Assembly (NCBI GenBank): GCA_947472635.1
Contig: CANJDY010000011.1
Location: 1 to 20,726, forward strand
Direction of reading: 5' to 3'
Length of the DNA stretch: 20,726 nt
From: Chitinophagaceae bacterium
GTDB taxonomy: Bacteria > Bacteroidota > Bacteroidia > Chitinophagales > Chitinophagaceae
Position numbers and translations under genes: made by a program
Notes under the pieces: generated by a model
Database searches by the model: none
Seen by the model: only the letters and a program-made list of their open reading frames with translations
Told to the model about the DNA's origin: nothing
Shown: one piece after another, positions 1-8,711 of the stretch
How the letters are laid out: every line of letters begins with the position of its first letter
Position numbering within the stretch: the first letter of the stretch is position 1

Positions 1-66
1 GGTGGCATCTTCTACAATCGTTCGGGCCCCAAATTCAAATGTCACATTTTGTAATCCTAAAAGCAT
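1..66 (-). CDS. ABC-F family ATPase, N-terminal fragment
   Basis: Reading leftwards from the ATG at 66, the open frame gives 22 residues (MLLGLQNVTFEFGARTIVED, then AT) before the window edge. This resembles the start of ABC-F type ATPases (Uup/EttA-like soluble twin-ATPase proteins), whose first strand reads roughly 'L..NVTFEFG.R.I.ED' ahead of the Walker A motif. The Walker motifs lie outside the window, so the family call rests on a short stretch. A -7 promoter element on the same strand lies about 40 bases upstream. An ordinary ABC exporter ATPase subunit is a less likely alternative. Confidence 0.6.
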   Translation of the reverse strand, partial: MLLGLQNVTFEFGARTIVEDAT

Positions 67-106
67 GTTGGTGTTATTTTCTAAAGCTGAAAAGGGATAA
101 TTTTTG

Positions 107-114
107 CAAAAGTA
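107..114 (-). promoter_or_regulatory. -7 promoter element of the ABC-F gene
   Basis: On the minus strand this reads TACTTTTG, a full match to the Bacteroidota -7 consensus TAnnTTTG. It lies about 40 bases before the ATG at 66, giving an expected leader near 35 nt. The nearest minus-strand TTTG upstream (plus CAAA at 141-144) is 26 bases away, longer than usual, so the -33 half is doubtful. Confidence 0.45.
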
Positions 115-246
115 AGTTATTTAGCCCTATCCACTGAAGGCAAAGCAGTTCTATGCTCATTGCTGAAACGCTAACATCTACCGCTAGCTGCTGCAAACCA
201 GCCAAATACAACTAAATACACCAATAATTTAACGGTAAACTATTTA

Positions 247-274
247 TTGGATTGTTTGTTAGTATGTAACTTTG
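247..274 (+). promoter_or_regulatory. Promoter of the DUF3347 gene
   Basis: TAACTTTG at 267-274 is a perfect TAnnTTTG -7 element, with a TTG at 247-249 separated by 17 bases as a possible -33 element. Transcription would start near 281, only a few bases before the ATG at 287. The transcript would have a very short, A-rich leader. The element also overlaps an in-frame TTG at 272, which argues against using that codon as the start. Confidence 0.55.
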
Positions 275-286
275 AAAAAAAATAAC

Positions 287-898
287 ATGAAAAAGATATT
301 TATACTAGTAATTGTCCTTTTAATAGCTTTTGGAGGCTATTGGGTCTTTTTAAAAGGAAAAAAAGAGGGGGCGGAGATGGCAAAAGTGGAGGCATTGGTT
401 GTAAATAGCCATTCAACCACCTTTAATGCAGATATTGACAGTTTATTGAACGCCTACTTTACTATGAAGGATGCCTTTGTGAATGCAGATAGTATTTCAG
501 CAAAAATAGCTTGTTACTTCTTCATCACACTAGCTGATAGCAACCATTTGGTGGAATTGAAAAAAGACAGTTCCGGTATCTATGAATCTGCAATGGTGCA
601 GTTAAGCGATGTAAAAGCCAACGCAGAAAGCTTGGTAAAACAAACAAATCTGACTGAAATGAGGCATGACTTTGGAATGATTGGTGAAAGTATTTACCCT
701 TTATTGAAAACGATTCATTATGAAGGTAAAACCCTCTATTGGCAAAACTGCCCAATGGCATTTGGTGAAGATAAAGGTGCCAACTGGATCAGTAACACGG
801 AAGAAATTATCAACCCTTATTTGGGCAAAAAACATCCTGAATTCAAAAGCGGCATGCTGCATTGCGGAGAGATAAAGGATAGCATCAAAGCCCAATAA
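287..898 (+). CDS. Membrane-anchored DUF3347 domain protein
   Basis: The protein has 203 residues. An N-terminal hydrophobic stretch (about 3-22, IFILVIVLLIAFGGYWVFL) should act as an uncleaved anchor or signal sequence, with no lipobox cysteine. The rest matches the DUF3347 pattern: a helical region with 'LLNAYFTMKDAFVNAD' (about 53-68), then the hallmark end with YWQNCPMAF (151-159), GANWIS (164-169), NPYLGKK (176-182) and MLHCGEI (190-196). The two cysteines (155 and 193) with the CPM motif resemble metal-site chemistry. The family often occurs beside or fused to periplasmic subunits of heavy-metal efflux pumps, but no efflux gene is visible here. ATG 287 is preferred over an in-frame TTG at 272 that lies inside the promoter. 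Exact function is unknown. Confidence 0.8.
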   Translation: MKKIFILVIVLLIAFGGYWVFLKGKKEGAEMAKVEALVVNSHSTTFNADIDSLLNAYFTMKDAFVNADSISAKIACYFFITLADSNHLVELKKDSSGIYESAMVQLSDVKANAESLVKQTNLTEMRHDFGMIGESIYPLLKTIHYEGKTLYWQNCPMAFGEDKGANWISNTEEIINPYLGKKHPEFKSGMLHCGEIKDSIKAQ

Positions 899-1003
899 TG
901 ATTTATTAATTGAATGAAATAAAAACAATTCGTGAAGCTTGGGTCAAATAGAACTCGAATTCTAAAATGAAACTGCCTTTTTTTTGTAAAGAGAAAATAT
1001 TTA

Positions 1004-1034
1004 TTTGCCCTGCCCAATCTTTTAAACAAATTTG
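1004..1034 (+). promoter_or_regulatory. Promoter of the TonB-dependent receptor gene
   Basis: TTTG at 1004-1007, a 19-base spacer, then CAAATTTG at 1027-1034, one mismatch from TAnnTTTG. The predicted start of transcription near 1041 lies upstream of ATG 1064 and downstream of an in-frame GTG at 1034, so the GTG cannot be the start for this transcript. Confidence 0.55.
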
Positions 1035-1063
1035 TGCAAAGGCTAAAATCGGATACTAGTACA

Positions 1064-3418
1064 ATGACTAAAAACAACCTGTTACTCCTTTTTTTTATTT
1101 TTCCCTGTCTGCTTTTTGCACAGAAAAAATATACCATCAGTGGTTATATAAAAGATGCCCGAAACGGCGAGACCCTCATTGGAGCTACCATTGCCGTTAA
1201 GGATAAAGTAAAAGGAATTAGCAGTAACCAGTTTGGTTTTTATTCGCTTACCCTTACTGAGGGGGATTATGAGCTCATTGGCTCTTACGTTGGGTTTCAG
1301 CCAATGTTAATTCCGCTTAAACTGGATGCAGATAAACAAATCAATTTTGATTTAACGCCAAGAGGTGTCTTAACGGAAGTGATAGTGAGTTCTAAAAAAA
1401 GGGACGCCAATGTGAAGAATGCCCAAATGGGGAAATTCGTATTGCCCATCGAGCAAATCAAAGCCATCCCTGCATTTTTAGGGGAGGCGGATCTACTTAA
1501 AACGATACAACTGCTTCCTGGGGTCAGAAATGCGGGTGAAGGCAGCGCAGGTATTTATGTTAGAGGAGGCGGTCCCGACCAGAATTTAATCATGCTCGAC
1601 GATGCCATTGTTTACAATACCGGCCACTTATTTGGTTTCTTTTCTATCTTCAATTCGGATGCCATTAAAAACGTTTCTTTAATTAAAGGTGGAATGCCTG
1701 CACAGTATGGTGGGCGCTTATCCAGTGTGCTAGACATTGCCATGAAAGAAGGCAATGACAAACAATTGCAAGTGGATGGAGGAATCGGATTGATTGCTTC
1801 TAGGATTTCCATTCAAGGACCGATCAAAAAAAACAAGGCCTCCTTTATTATTTCTGCCCGAAGAACTTATATTGATGGATTGACAAAACCCTTTGTGAAA
1901 AAAACAAGCCAGTTTGCCGGATCCGGATACTATTTTTATGACCTAAATGCAAAAGTTAATTACCGGTTTTCTGAAAAAGACAGGTTGTATATCAGCGGTT
2001 ACATTGGAAGGGATGTATTCAATTTTGTAAATGGGCAAAAAAGTTTACAAGTAAATATTCCTTGGGGAAATGCTACTGGAACCATGCGTTGGAACCATGT
2101 ATTTAACAAAAGGTTGTTTGGAAATACAACAGCCGTTTTTAATAATTATAACTTTACTTTTCAGGCGGCACAAAATAATTTAAATGTAAAATTGGCTTCT
2201 GGTATACGTGACTTTAGTTTAAAACAGGATTTTGATCTCTATCCTTTTACAGGCCACAAGGTTAAGTTTGGAGGGCTATACACCTTTCACCGATTTACCC
2301 CCAGTGTGGTAAGTGGCAGGCAGGATTCAGTGATTTTTCAACCCTTGAATGCACAAGCGAAATTTGCCCATGAAGCAGCCGTTTATTTACAAGACGACTG
2401 GGAAGTGAATGAGCGAGTAAAAATTAACATTGGCCTTCGCTACAGCGCCTTTCAGCAAATTGGCGCATACAAAATTTACCAAACGGATGCCGATGGAAAC
2501 AGAAAAGACAGCACAGTATATTCAAAAGGACAAGCGGTAAAAACATATGGTGGCCTTGAACCGAGATTTACCCTTCGATATGCCCTCAATGATGAAACCT
2601 CTCTTAAAACATCTGTTACTAGGAATTTACAATATATTCATTTGGTAAGTAATTCTGGCACTACCCTACCTACTGATCTATGGGTGCCCAGCACCTACAA
2701 GGTAAAACCCCAAATAAGCTGGCAATATGCAGCTGGGGTATTTAAAAACTTTAAAGATAATATGTATGAGACCTCGCTGGAAATGTATTATAAAAATATG
2801 CAAAACCAGATAGAGTATCAAGAAGGATATACTCCAAATACCCTGCAGGATACAGAAAATTTTTTCACCTTTGGTAAAGGCTGGAGCTATGGAACAGAAT
2901 TATTTATCAATAAAACCAAAGGGAAGTTAACCGGATGGATTGGATATACGCTGAGCTGGACTTGGCGCAAATTTCCCCAACTAAATTTCGGCGAAAAATT
3001 CCCTGCCAAGTACGATCGAAGAAATGATATCAGCGTAGTAGGGATTTATGAACTCAATAAACGATGGAAACTTTCGGGCACTTTTGTATTCGGCACAGGC
3101 AATGCAGCCACCTTGCCACAAAGGTTTTATTTAGTAAATGGCATACTAACACAAGAGTATAGCCGAATCAATGAATACCGGCTTCCCTCCTACCATCGAT
3201 TGGATTTTGCAGCCATCAATAGTCCTAAAAAAAATGAACACCGCAAATGGAAAACGGAATGGGTATTTAGTATTTACAACGTATACAGCAGAAAAAACCC
3301 CTACTTTATTTATTTCGACCAAACGGGTAATCCATATGATGGCAGTTTACAGGTACAGGGCAAGCAGGTAAGCTTATTCCCTATCATACCCGCCGTAACC
3401 TGGAATTTCAAATTTTAA
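1064..3418 (+). CDS. TonB-dependent outer-membrane receptor with N-terminal carboxypeptidase-regulatory-like domain
   Basis: The protein has 784 residues. A signal peptide ends near LLFAQ (residue 20). A CarboxypepD_reg-like beta-sandwich follows (about 22-105: ISGYIKDARNGETLIGATI, FGFYSLTL), then a plug domain (about 125-235) with the typical GIYVRGGGPDQNLIMLDDA stretch and 'SLIKGGMPAQYGGRLSSVLDI'. The remainder is a predicted 22-stranded barrel ending in an aromatic-rich strand (AVTWNFKF) suited to BAM recognition. It should sit in the outer membrane and import a ligand using TonB-ExbBD energy. No SusD-like lipoprotein, siderophore gene or regulator is adjacent, so the substrate cannot be named. 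It is smaller than SusC-type receptors, which usually exceed 950 residues, and fits the shorter class. ATG 1064 was chosen because the signal peptide begins there and the promoter overlaps the upstream GTG. Confidence 0.93.
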   Translation: MTKNNLLLLFFIFPCLLFAQKKYTISGYIKDARNGETLIGATIAVKDKVKGISSNQFGFYSLTLTEGDYELIGSYVGFQPMLIPLKLDADKQINFDLTPRGVLTEVIVSSKKRDANVKNAQMGKFVLPIEQIKAIPAFLGEADLLKTIQLLPGVRNAGEGSAGIYVRGGGPDQNLIMLDDAIVYNTGHLFGFFSIFNSDAIKNVSLIKGGMPAQYGGRLSSVLDIAMKEGNDKQLQVDGGIGLIASRISIQGPIKKNKASFIISARRTYIDGLTKPFVKKTSQFAGSGYYFYDLNAKVNYRFSEKDRLYISGYIGRDVFNFVNGQKSLQVNIPWGNATGTMRWNHVFNKRLFGNTTAVFNNYNFTFQAAQNNLNVKLASGIRDFSLKQDFDLYPFTGHKVKFGGLYTFHRFTPSVVSGRQDSVIFQPLNAQAKFAHEAAVYLQDDWEVNERVKINIGLRYSAFQQIGAYKIYQTDADGNRKDSTVYSKGQAVKTYGGLEPRFTLRYALNDETSLKTSVTRNLQYIHLVSNSGTTLPTDLWVPSTYKVKPQISWQYAAGVFKNFKDNMYETSLEMYYKNMQNQIEYQEGYTPNTLQDTENFFTFGKGWSYGTELFINKTKGKLTGWIGYTLSWTWRKFPQLNFGEKFPAKYDRRNDISVVGIYELNKRWKLSGTFVFGTGNAATLPQRFYLVNGILTQEYSRINEYRLPSYHRLDFAAINSPKKNEHRKWKTEWVFSIYNVYSRKNPYFIYFDQTGNPYDGSLQVQGKQVSLFPIIPAVTWNFKF

Positions 3419-3538
3419 ATTGGTCCATAAAGGACCCAGGATACCTTCTACTTTAGTAAATAAATCGTGGATGCTATATAGATAGAACCCCTAAAACAAG
3501 TCCAATCAAAAAGGAAATAGGGACTGCTGGTCTGTCAA

Positions 3539-4621
3539 TTAATGTGCGGGGACACTATGAACAAATCGAATGGTACCGCTTTTTTTAAGATCCGAAGCGA
3601 TCCTCACTTCATAGCGCTTATCTCCATCCAAAACAACCATCAATGCCGTGTTGGGAGGGAATTTCCCTAAGTTTTCTGCATACATGGTTAGTTCATTCAC
3701 TTCATTTTCCGAACTAATTGCAAGTGCAATACTAATGGGTTTCTCGCTGAGACGCTTGTGCGAAAACAATAATTTACTGTTATAAAATAGGGAGATACTA
3801 TCTCCATCAATTTCACCATTATCATACAAGTCTACAGTAAAAGTTGCATGCTCGATGGCAATGGTTTTGATTATTTCACTAGATCGCTTCTCAAAGCCTC
3901 TTTCGGGTGAAAGGATGATTACCTGCCCACGTTGGGCTTCTGGCACAATAATGCCAGGTATGTCCCGAGATAACGGCTTACTAGTAACTACAAAGCTGTC
4001 AGTTGGTTTTTCAAATGGGATAGGTTTGGTTTTCAACTTTGGAGAAGCTTTAACTACAGGCGATGGTAGTACAGGTAGGCCACCCACCAATGGGGTCGAT
4101 AATTTTACGGCAGGCTTATTTTCAGACAACGCTTTTGATGAAACTGGTTTTCTAAAACTAGCAAGATCCTTGCTTAAAGTTTTTCTCGTCAGCGTAGTTG
4201 TTCCAAGGCCGCAATTACTTACTTGTCCCTCTGCTGATACCCATCTACCTTTTAGCTCTTCTACCCCTTTTTGCTTTTGGTAACTTAGGATATGGGTTTG
4301 CAAACAATCATTCCAGTCGGGAGGTGTCAACCCTTTAATACGAGCGGTTTCTGTAACCTTCATACTCTTTGTACTTTTATAGTAGGTACCTGCTAATGAA
4401 CAAATAACATAATATTTTCGGTTCTGAAAATAACTATACGAATACCCCGATACCTGCGAACCATTGACTTCAATTTCCAACACAAATTCGGTATCATCCC
4501 CACCAGTTGATACAATATCTCCTTTCCCATTAAAATAACCTCGCCACTGCCCATTAATTTTTTGGCCTTCCATTGAATTGGTTAGTAAAAAAAAGAGGGC
4601 GGCAACGATTATTTTTTTCAT
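3539..4621 (-). CDS. Exported protein of unknown function with a C-terminal DNGEIDGD-containing domain
   Basis: The protein has 360 residues. A signal peptide (about 1-19, MKKIIVAALFFLLTNSMEG) marks export. Three parts can be seen. Residues 22-147 form a beta-rich domain beginning 'INGQWRGYFNGKG' with three cysteines (74, 106, 137), resembling a small barrel or lipocalin-like fold. Residues 150-235 are a Pro/Lys/Ser-rich linker, probably disordered. Residues 245-358 form a second beta-rich domain with an acidic loop at 267-274 (DNGEIDGD, within VDLYDNGEIDGDSISLFYN). The loop could bind calcium, but this is inference from acidic spacing only. I recognise the C-terminal pattern as one seen in secreted proteins of this phylum but know no function. 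The gene is convergent with the TonB receptor and divergent from thrS. Confidence 0.75.
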   Translation of the reverse strand: MKKIIVAALFFLLTNSMEGQKINGQWRGYFNGKGDIVSTGGDDTEFVLEIEVNGSQVSGYSYSYFQNRKYYVICSLAGTYYKSTKSMKVTETARIKGLTPPDWNDCLQTHILSYQKQKGVEELKGRWVSAEGQVSNCGLGTTTLTRKTLSKDLASFRKPVSSKALSENKPAVKLSTPLVGGLPVLPSPVVKASPKLKTKPIPFEKPTDSFVVTSKPLSRDIPGIIVPEAQRGQVIILSPERGFEKRSSEIIKTIAIEHATFTVDLYDNGEIDGDSISLFYNSKLLFSHKRLSEKPISIALAISSENEVNELTMYAENLGKFPPNTALMVVLDGDKRYEVRIASDLKKSGTIRFVHSVPAH

Positions 4622-4642
4622 ACGTACTTCTTTTAATTTGTA

Positions 4643-4665
4643 GCCCTTCCTACTACAAAAAGGGC
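4643..4665 (-). other. Hairpin in the predicted leader of the exported-protein gene
   Basis: GCCCTT at 4643-4648 pairs with AAGGGC at 4660-4665 (6 bp stem, 11-base loop). It lies in the predicted 5' leader between the minus-strand -7 element at 4733-4740 and the ATG at 4621. No U-tract follows, so it is not a terminator. A role is unproven. Confidence 0.3.
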
Positions 4666-4732
4666 ATCATTCGATGTTGGAAGTGGGCAATCCTACAACT
4701 CCTTCAAAAGAAAGCCAACATTCCAAGCTTTA

Positions 4733-4740
4733 CAAAGATA
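4733..4740 (-). promoter_or_regulatory. -7 promoter element of the exported-protein gene
   Basis: The minus strand reads TATCTTTG, a full match to TAnnTTTG, about 110 bases before the ATG at 4621. It lies back to back with the thrS -7 element at 4775-4782, so two divergent promoters share this short gap. The -33 half is not clear (a TTAG about 22 bases upstream is the nearest). Confidence 0.45.
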
Positions 4741-4774
4741 TTTTAGTTCTGTACTTCATTAGCTAATAGTTCGT

Positions 4775-4782
4775 TAAATTTG
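4775..4782 (+). promoter_or_regulatory. -7 promoter element of thrS-infC
   Basis: TAAATTTG matches TAnnTTTG exactly. Transcription would start near 4789, giving a leader of about 27 nt before ATG 4816. A -33 TTTG is not evident. The in-frame TTG at 4780 lies within this element and so is not the likely start. Confidence 0.5.
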
Positions 4783-4815
4783 CATCTTAAAATTAAGGTA
4801 GAATTTACATACATT

Positions 4816-6756
4816 ATGATACAAATTACATTACCGGATGGTGCAGTTAGGGAATACGAAGCGGGTGTTAGTGCTATGGATGTGGCAAAATCTATCAGCG
4901 AAGGCCTAGCAAGGAAAGTATTGGCTGCCACTATCAATGGAGAAGTATGGGATGCGGCAAGACCCATTCAGGAGAATGCCTCACTTCAATTACTCACTTG
5001 GAATGATTTAAATGGTAAAGCTACCTTTTGGCATTCCTCCGCACATGTAATGGCAGAAGCAATTGAAGGAATGTTTCCCGGAGTTAAATTTTGGGTAGGT
5101 CCTGCGCTGGAAACAGGTTTTTATTATGATATTGATTTGGGCGACCACCAGATTGGGGAAGAAGATTTACGCAGACTAGAAGTTAAAATGGCAGAATTAG
5201 CCAAGCAAAGCAACGCTTTTGTAAGAAAAGAGATTTCTAAAGCCGATGCCATCCAATATTTTGGAGATAAGGGTGATCAATACAAACTTGATCTTTTAAG
5301 CGGTTTGCAAGATGGAGGAATCACCTTGTACACACAAGGCAATTTTACCGATCTGTGCAGGGGGCCGCATATCCCTAATACTGGTTTCATCAAAGGAATT
5401 AAGCTGACCAATATTGCTGGTGCCTATTGGAAAGGAGATGAGAAAAATAAAATGCTCACCCGTATTTATGGAGTAACTTTTCCGTCTTCCAAGGAATTGG
5501 ATGAATACTTGGTACTGCTGGAAGAAGCTAAAAAAAGAGACCACCGCAAATTGGGAAAAGAACTTGAACTATTTGCATTTTCAGAAAAAGTAGGCATGGG
5601 CCTTCCTCTTTGGTTGCCAAAGGGAGCAATGCTAAGAGAAAGGCTACAGCAATTTTTACAAAAGGCACAGATGGAAAGTGGTTACCTTCCTGTAATCACA
5701 CCCCATATCGGGCATAAAAATTTATACGTCACTTCCGGCCATTATGAAAAATATGGCAAGGATAGTTTTCAACCAATCAAAACACCACAGGAAGGGGAAG
5801 AGTTTTTCTTAAAACCGATGAACTGTCCACACCACTGTGAAATTTACAAAACTTCCCCTCGCAGTTATAAGGACTTACCGTTGCGGCTAGCCGAATTTGG
5901 AACAGTATACCGCTATGAGCAGCATGGCGAATTACATGGCCTTACCCGAGTAAGGGGGTTTACCCAGGATGATGCCCATTTATTTTGCATGCCAGGACAG
6001 GTGAAAGATGAATTCAAAAAAGTAATCGACTTGGTACTCTATGTATTTAATTCACTTAGTTTTACCGATTACACTGCTCAAATATCATTGCGCGACAAAA
6101 CTGACCGAAGTAAATATATTGGGAGTGACGAAAATTGGAACCTTGCAGAAAATGCCATCATTGAGGCGGCGGCTGAAAAAGGACTAAAAACAGTGGTCGA
6201 ATATGGCGAAGCTGCTTTTTACGGTCCAAAGCTCGATTTTATGGTAAGGGATGCCATTGGCAGAAAATGGCAATTGGGAACAATACAGGTAGATTACAAT
6301 TTACCAGAACGTTTTGACCTAACCTATATTGGGGAAGATAATGCAAAACATAGGCCTGTAATGATTCACAGGGCCCCTTTTGGAAGCATGGAACGTTTTA
6401 TTGCTGTTTTGATTGAGCATTGTGCTGGAAAATTCCCATTATGGCTAGCACCTACTCAGGTAAAGCTTTTGCCCATCAGCGATAAATTTATGCCCTATGC
6501 AGAAATTGTATCAACTCAGTTAAAAAATGCAGATATTCGCGTAGAAATAGATGACCGAAATGAAAAAATCGGCAAAAAAATAAGGGATACCGAATTGGCA
6601 AAAATCCCATTCATGCTAGTTTTAGGTGAAAAGGAAATGAATGAGGGCCTAGTTGCCATCAGAAGACAAGGCAAAGGTGATATGGGAGTTGTCCCTATCG
6701 CTGAATTTATAGCACAGGTAAATGAGGAAGTAAAGAGTAAAAGAGCATTTGAATAA
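4816..6756 (+). CDS. thrS: Threonine--tRNA ligase
   Basis: The protein has 646 residues, close to the usual 640. It charges tRNA-Thr in the cytoplasm. Domains in order: TGS domain (about 1-62); editing (SAD) domain with HSSAH (H73, H77) and LCRGPH (C181, H185); class II catalytic core (about 245-540); and an anticodon-binding domain at the C-terminus (about 545-646). The catalytic zinc ligands are visible as C337 (MNCPHH), H388 (QDDAH) and H518 ([13 protein letters not shown]), with motif 2 at [17 protein letters not shown]. All editing and synthetic residues that I can check are present. ATG 4816 (MIQITLPDG) is the conserved family start; a TTG 36 bases upstream lies in the promoter. infC follows after 67 bases, so the two are probably cotranscribed. 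Confidence 0.97.
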   Translation: MIQITLPDGAVREYEAGVSAMDVAKSISEGLARKVLAATINGEVWDAARPIQENASLQLLTWNDLNGKATFWHSSAHVMAEAIEGMFPGVKFWVGPALETGFYYDIDLGDHQIGEEDLRRLEVKMAELAKQSNAFVRKEISKADAIQYFGDKGDQYKLDLLSGLQDGGITLYTQGNFTDLCRGPHIPNTGFIKGIKLTNIAGAYWKGDEKNKMLTRIYGVTFPSSKELDEYLVLLEEAKKRDHRKLGKELELFAFSEKVGMGLPLWLPKGAMLRERLQQFLQKAQMESGYLPVITPHIGHKNLYVTSGHYEKYGKDSFQPIKTPQEGEEFFLKPMNCPHHCEIYKTSPRSYKDLPLRLAEFGTVYRYEQHGELHGLTRVRGFTQDDAHLFCMPGQVKDEFKKVIDLVLYVFNSLSFTDYTAQISLRDKTDRSKYIGSDENWNLAENAIIEAAAEKGLKTVVEYGEAAFYGPKLDFMVRDAIGRKWQLGTIQVDYNLPERFDLTYIGEDNAKHRPVMIHRAPFGSMERFIAVLIEHCAGKFPLWLAPTQVKLLPISDKFMPYAEIVSTQLKNADIRVEIDDRNEKIGKKIRDTELAKIPFMLVLGEKEMNEGLVAIRRQGKGDMGVVPIAEFIAQVNEEVKSKRAFE

Positions 6757-6823
6757 TATTATTTATTAACTTTAAACCAAAAACTGGAGCGCAAGCCCGA
6801 TATTTTAAAACTAAAATCAATTA

Positions 6824-7417
6824 ATGGCATTTCCACCCAGAGCACCCAGAGGTGCATTTAACCCACGATTCAGAAAAGAACAACAACAGGAGCATCGCAC
6901 CAATCACATGATAAGAGTACCTGAGGTACGATTGGTAGGCGAAAATATTGAACCGGGTATTTATCCTGCAGCCGATGCGCTAAAAATGGCCCAAGACCAA
7001 CAGTTAGATTTAGTAGAGATTTCTCCAGGTGCCAATCCCCCGGTTTGTAAGATCATCGATTACAATAAGTTTTTGTACGATGAAAAGAAAAAGAAAAAAG
7101 AAATGAAGGCGAAATCCAAAACCAGCGAGGTGAAGGAAGTTCGTTTTACCCCTAATACAGATGACCACGATTTTGAATTCAAATGTAAACATGCTGAAAA
7201 ATTTTTACTGGATGGAAATAAAGTAAAAGCACATGTTCAGTTTAAAGGCCGGGCGATCATGTTCAAGGAAAGAGGAGAATTATTATTGCTAAAATTTGCA
7301 GACCGACTAAAAGATGTAGGTGCCTTGGAAGGCATGCCTAAAATGGAAGGAAAAAGGATGTTGGTAATGTTTGCCCCAAAGAGTCAAAAGAAAGTGAAAA
7401 ATTCAGACAAATCATAA
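6824..7417 (+). CDS. infC: Translation initiation factor IF-3
   Basis: The protein has 197 residues. IF-3 binds the 30S subunit, prevents premature 50S joining and checks the start codon and initiator tRNA. An Arg/Pro-rich N-terminal extension (1-28) precedes the IF3 N-domain (about 29-98: IRVPEVRLVGENIEPGIY, LDLVEISPGANPPVCKIIDYNKF), then a Lys-rich linker (88-100) and the C-domain (about 101-187: VKEVRFTPNTDDHDFEFK, KVKAHVQFKGRAIMFKERG). It begins with ATG rather than the AUU start known from enterobacterial infC. It follows thrS by 67 bases, and a weak internal -7-like element (TAACTTTA, 6767-6774) might add transcription. A strong terminator lies 5 bases past the stop, so the usual rpmI-rplT partners do not follow. 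Confidence 0.96.
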   Translation: MAFPPRAPRGAFNPRFRKEQQQEHRTNHMIRVPEVRLVGENIEPGIYPAADALKMAQDQQLDLVEISPGANPPVCKIIDYNKFLYDEKKKKKEMKAKSKTSEVKEVRFTPNTDDHDFEFKCKHAEKFLLDGNKVKAHVQFKGRAIMFKERGELLLLKFADRLKDVGALEGMPKMEGKRMLVMFAPKSQKKVKNSDKS

Positions 7418-7421
7418 AACC

Positions 7422-7448
7422 AAAAGGATACGAAAGTATCCTTTTTTT
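7422..7448 (+). terminator. Intrinsic terminator after infC
   Basis: AAAAGGATAC (7422-7431), a GAAA tetraloop, and GTATCCTTTT (7436-7445) form a perfect 10 bp stem, followed directly by a run of T to 7448. It begins 5 bases after the infC stop and should end the thrS-infC transcript. Confidence 0.93.
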
Positions 7449-7455
7449 ATGTTTG
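7448..7455 (+). promoter_or_regulatory. Possible -7 element for the NAGPA-family gene
   Basis: TATGTTTG matches TAnnTTTG and sits at the edge of the infC terminator T-run. Transcription would start near 7462, about 100 bases before ATG 7562. No -33 TTTG lies at the expected distance because the terminator stem occupies that position, so the call is tentative. Confidence 0.3.
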
Positions 7456-7561
7456 ATAAATGCATAGTAGCTGCTTTTTGTTAACAGTTAGCAAATACCA
7501 TTTAATAAACTGCAATAGCTATTTCCAAAGACCTTTATACCCAATAGGTAAAATCAATTTT

Positions 7562-8578
7562 ATGAAATGTAAAATAGTACAAGCCGCTCAATTGGCAATA
7601 AAACAACTGGTACTGTTTGCAATGATATTGTTTTGCAACAATCACTTATTGGCACAGCTTCGTTGGACAAACGCCAATTCCCAGTATGCCCCTTTGCCCA
7701 AAGGATTCAATATTTATAAAACGCAGGATTCGCTGGATGGCAAACCATTTATTGCTTATTATGTCATCGCAGATCTTGCAAACAAAGAACTCGAATTTAC
7801 AACTGACACCTCAAGTAAAAGAAGATTAACCCCGACAGAATATTTCAAAAAAAATGGATCCCCATTGCTGGTGATGAATACATCGTTTTTTTCTTTTGCT
7901 ACCCATCAAAACTTAAACATCGTAATAAAAGATGGGCAACTTGTTTCCTATAATATTCATTCAGTACCAGGAAAGGGAAAAGACACTTTTACGTACCGTC
8001 ACCCTTTTATAGGGGCGTTAGGTATTTCGAAAAACCGCAAGGCTGATATAGCATGGATATATTCAGACTCTTCAATTGCAACAGCCCTTGCCTCGCAAGT
8101 AGCAGTTCCCTTAATAAAAGATTCAATAGCCAACCACCATTTTAACCTAAAGGACCTCAATAATTTACCTGCATTTAAGAATGCAACCAGCCCTGCTTTC
8201 CAACAATGGAAGATGCAAACAGCAGTAGGTGGTGGTCCTGTACTGGTTCAAAATGGACAAATCAAAATATCGAATAACGAAGAAATAAAGTTTGCAGGAA
8301 AGGCAATTAATGATCAACACCCAAGAACACTAATTGGGTATACCAAAGATCACCAACTCATCCTTATGGTAATCGAAGGCCGTAATCCAGGAGTAGCTGA
8401 GGGAGTAAGTTTACCTCAGGCTGCACAAATTATGGTAGATCTTAATTGTATAGAAGCGCTTAACCTCGACGGAGGGGGTAGCAGCTGTATGCTAATAAAC
8501 GGAAAGCAAACCATCTACCCTAGCGACAAAGGGGAAGAAAGGGCAGTACCATCGGTATTTATCATCCGCCAAAAATAA
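7562..8578 (+). CDS. Exported phosphodiester glycosidase (NAGPA) family protein
   Basis: The protein has 338 residues. A signal peptide (about 1-32, ending HLLAQ) indicates export. The rest matches the phosphodiester glycosidase domain of the mammalian 'uncovering enzyme' (N-acetylglucosamine-1-phosphodiester alpha-N-acetylglucosaminidase) and its bacterial relatives: VMNTSFFS (104-111), AVGGGPVLVQNG (221-232), HPRTLIGY (253-260) and the signature ALNLDGGGSSCM (299-310). Bacterial members are thought to cleave sugar-phosphodiester bonds in surface polymers; the substrate here is unknown. The reading frame stays open back to an ATG at 7460, but that extension is Cys/Tyr-rich and not signal-like, so ATG 7562 is preferred. 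The gene is convergent with the DUF3570 cluster and shares its terminator. Confidence 0.88.
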   Translation: MKCKIVQAAQLAIKQLVLFAMILFCNNHLLAQLRWTNANSQYAPLPKGFNIYKTQDSLDGKPFIAYYVIADLANKELEFTTDTSSKRRLTPTEYFKKNGSPLLVMNTSFFSFATHQNLNIVIKDGQLVSYNIHSVPGKGKDTFTYRHPFIGALGISKNRKADIAWIYSDSSIATALASQVAVPLIKDSIANHHFNLKDLNNLPAFKNATSPAFQQWKMQTAVGGGPVLVQNGQIKISNNEEIKFAGKAINDQHPRTLIGYTKDHQLILMVIEGRNPGVAEGVSLPQAAQIMVDLNCIEALNLDGGGSSCMLINGKQTIYPSDKGEERAVPSVFIIRQK

Positions 8579-8639
8579 TTTCAAGTACCAAGGGCCACCA
8601 TAGTTGGAAAATACATTAAACCAAGCCATTTGTAAAAAT

Positions 8640-8673
8640 AAAAATCCCCAAAGAATATTCTTTGGGGATTTTT
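8640..8673. terminator. Bidirectional terminator between NAGPA-family gene and DUF3570 gene
   Basis: A perfect 34-base palindrome: AAAAATCCCCAAAGAA (8640-8655), central TA, TTCTTTGGGGATTTTT (8658-8673). The stem is flanked by A on the left and T on the right, giving a U-tract in both directions. It lies between two convergent genes and should serve both. Confidence 0.92.
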
Positions 8674-8711
8674 ATGATAGGGTTATTGCAAAACAGACTT
8701 TATAAACCGAA

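Noticed and set aside
15..26. 12-base string CAATCGTTCGGG shared with 17461-17472
   Set aside because: A 12-base match is expected several times by chance in 20 kb. One copy is coding and the other is intergenic, with no longer similarity.
817..1137. Minus-strand open frame of 106 codons across the gap before the TonB receptor
   Set aside because: It overlaps the end of the DUF3347 gene, the receptor promoter and the signal-peptide region, and shows no recognisable protein character.
3422..3436. GGTCC-ATAAA-GGACC hairpin just after the TonB receptor stop
   Set aside because: Only 5 bp of stem and no T-run in either direction, so it was not called a terminator.
3855..4283. 142-codon plus-strand open frame
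   Set aside because: It lies wholly inside the minus-strand exported-protein gene, which has a signal peptide and coherent domains. The overlapping frame has no family features.
7460..7561. Upstream ATG extension of the NAGPA-family gene
   Set aside because: The added 34 residues do not look like a signal peptide and precede an obvious one starting at 7562. A -7-like element would also leave that start with no leader.
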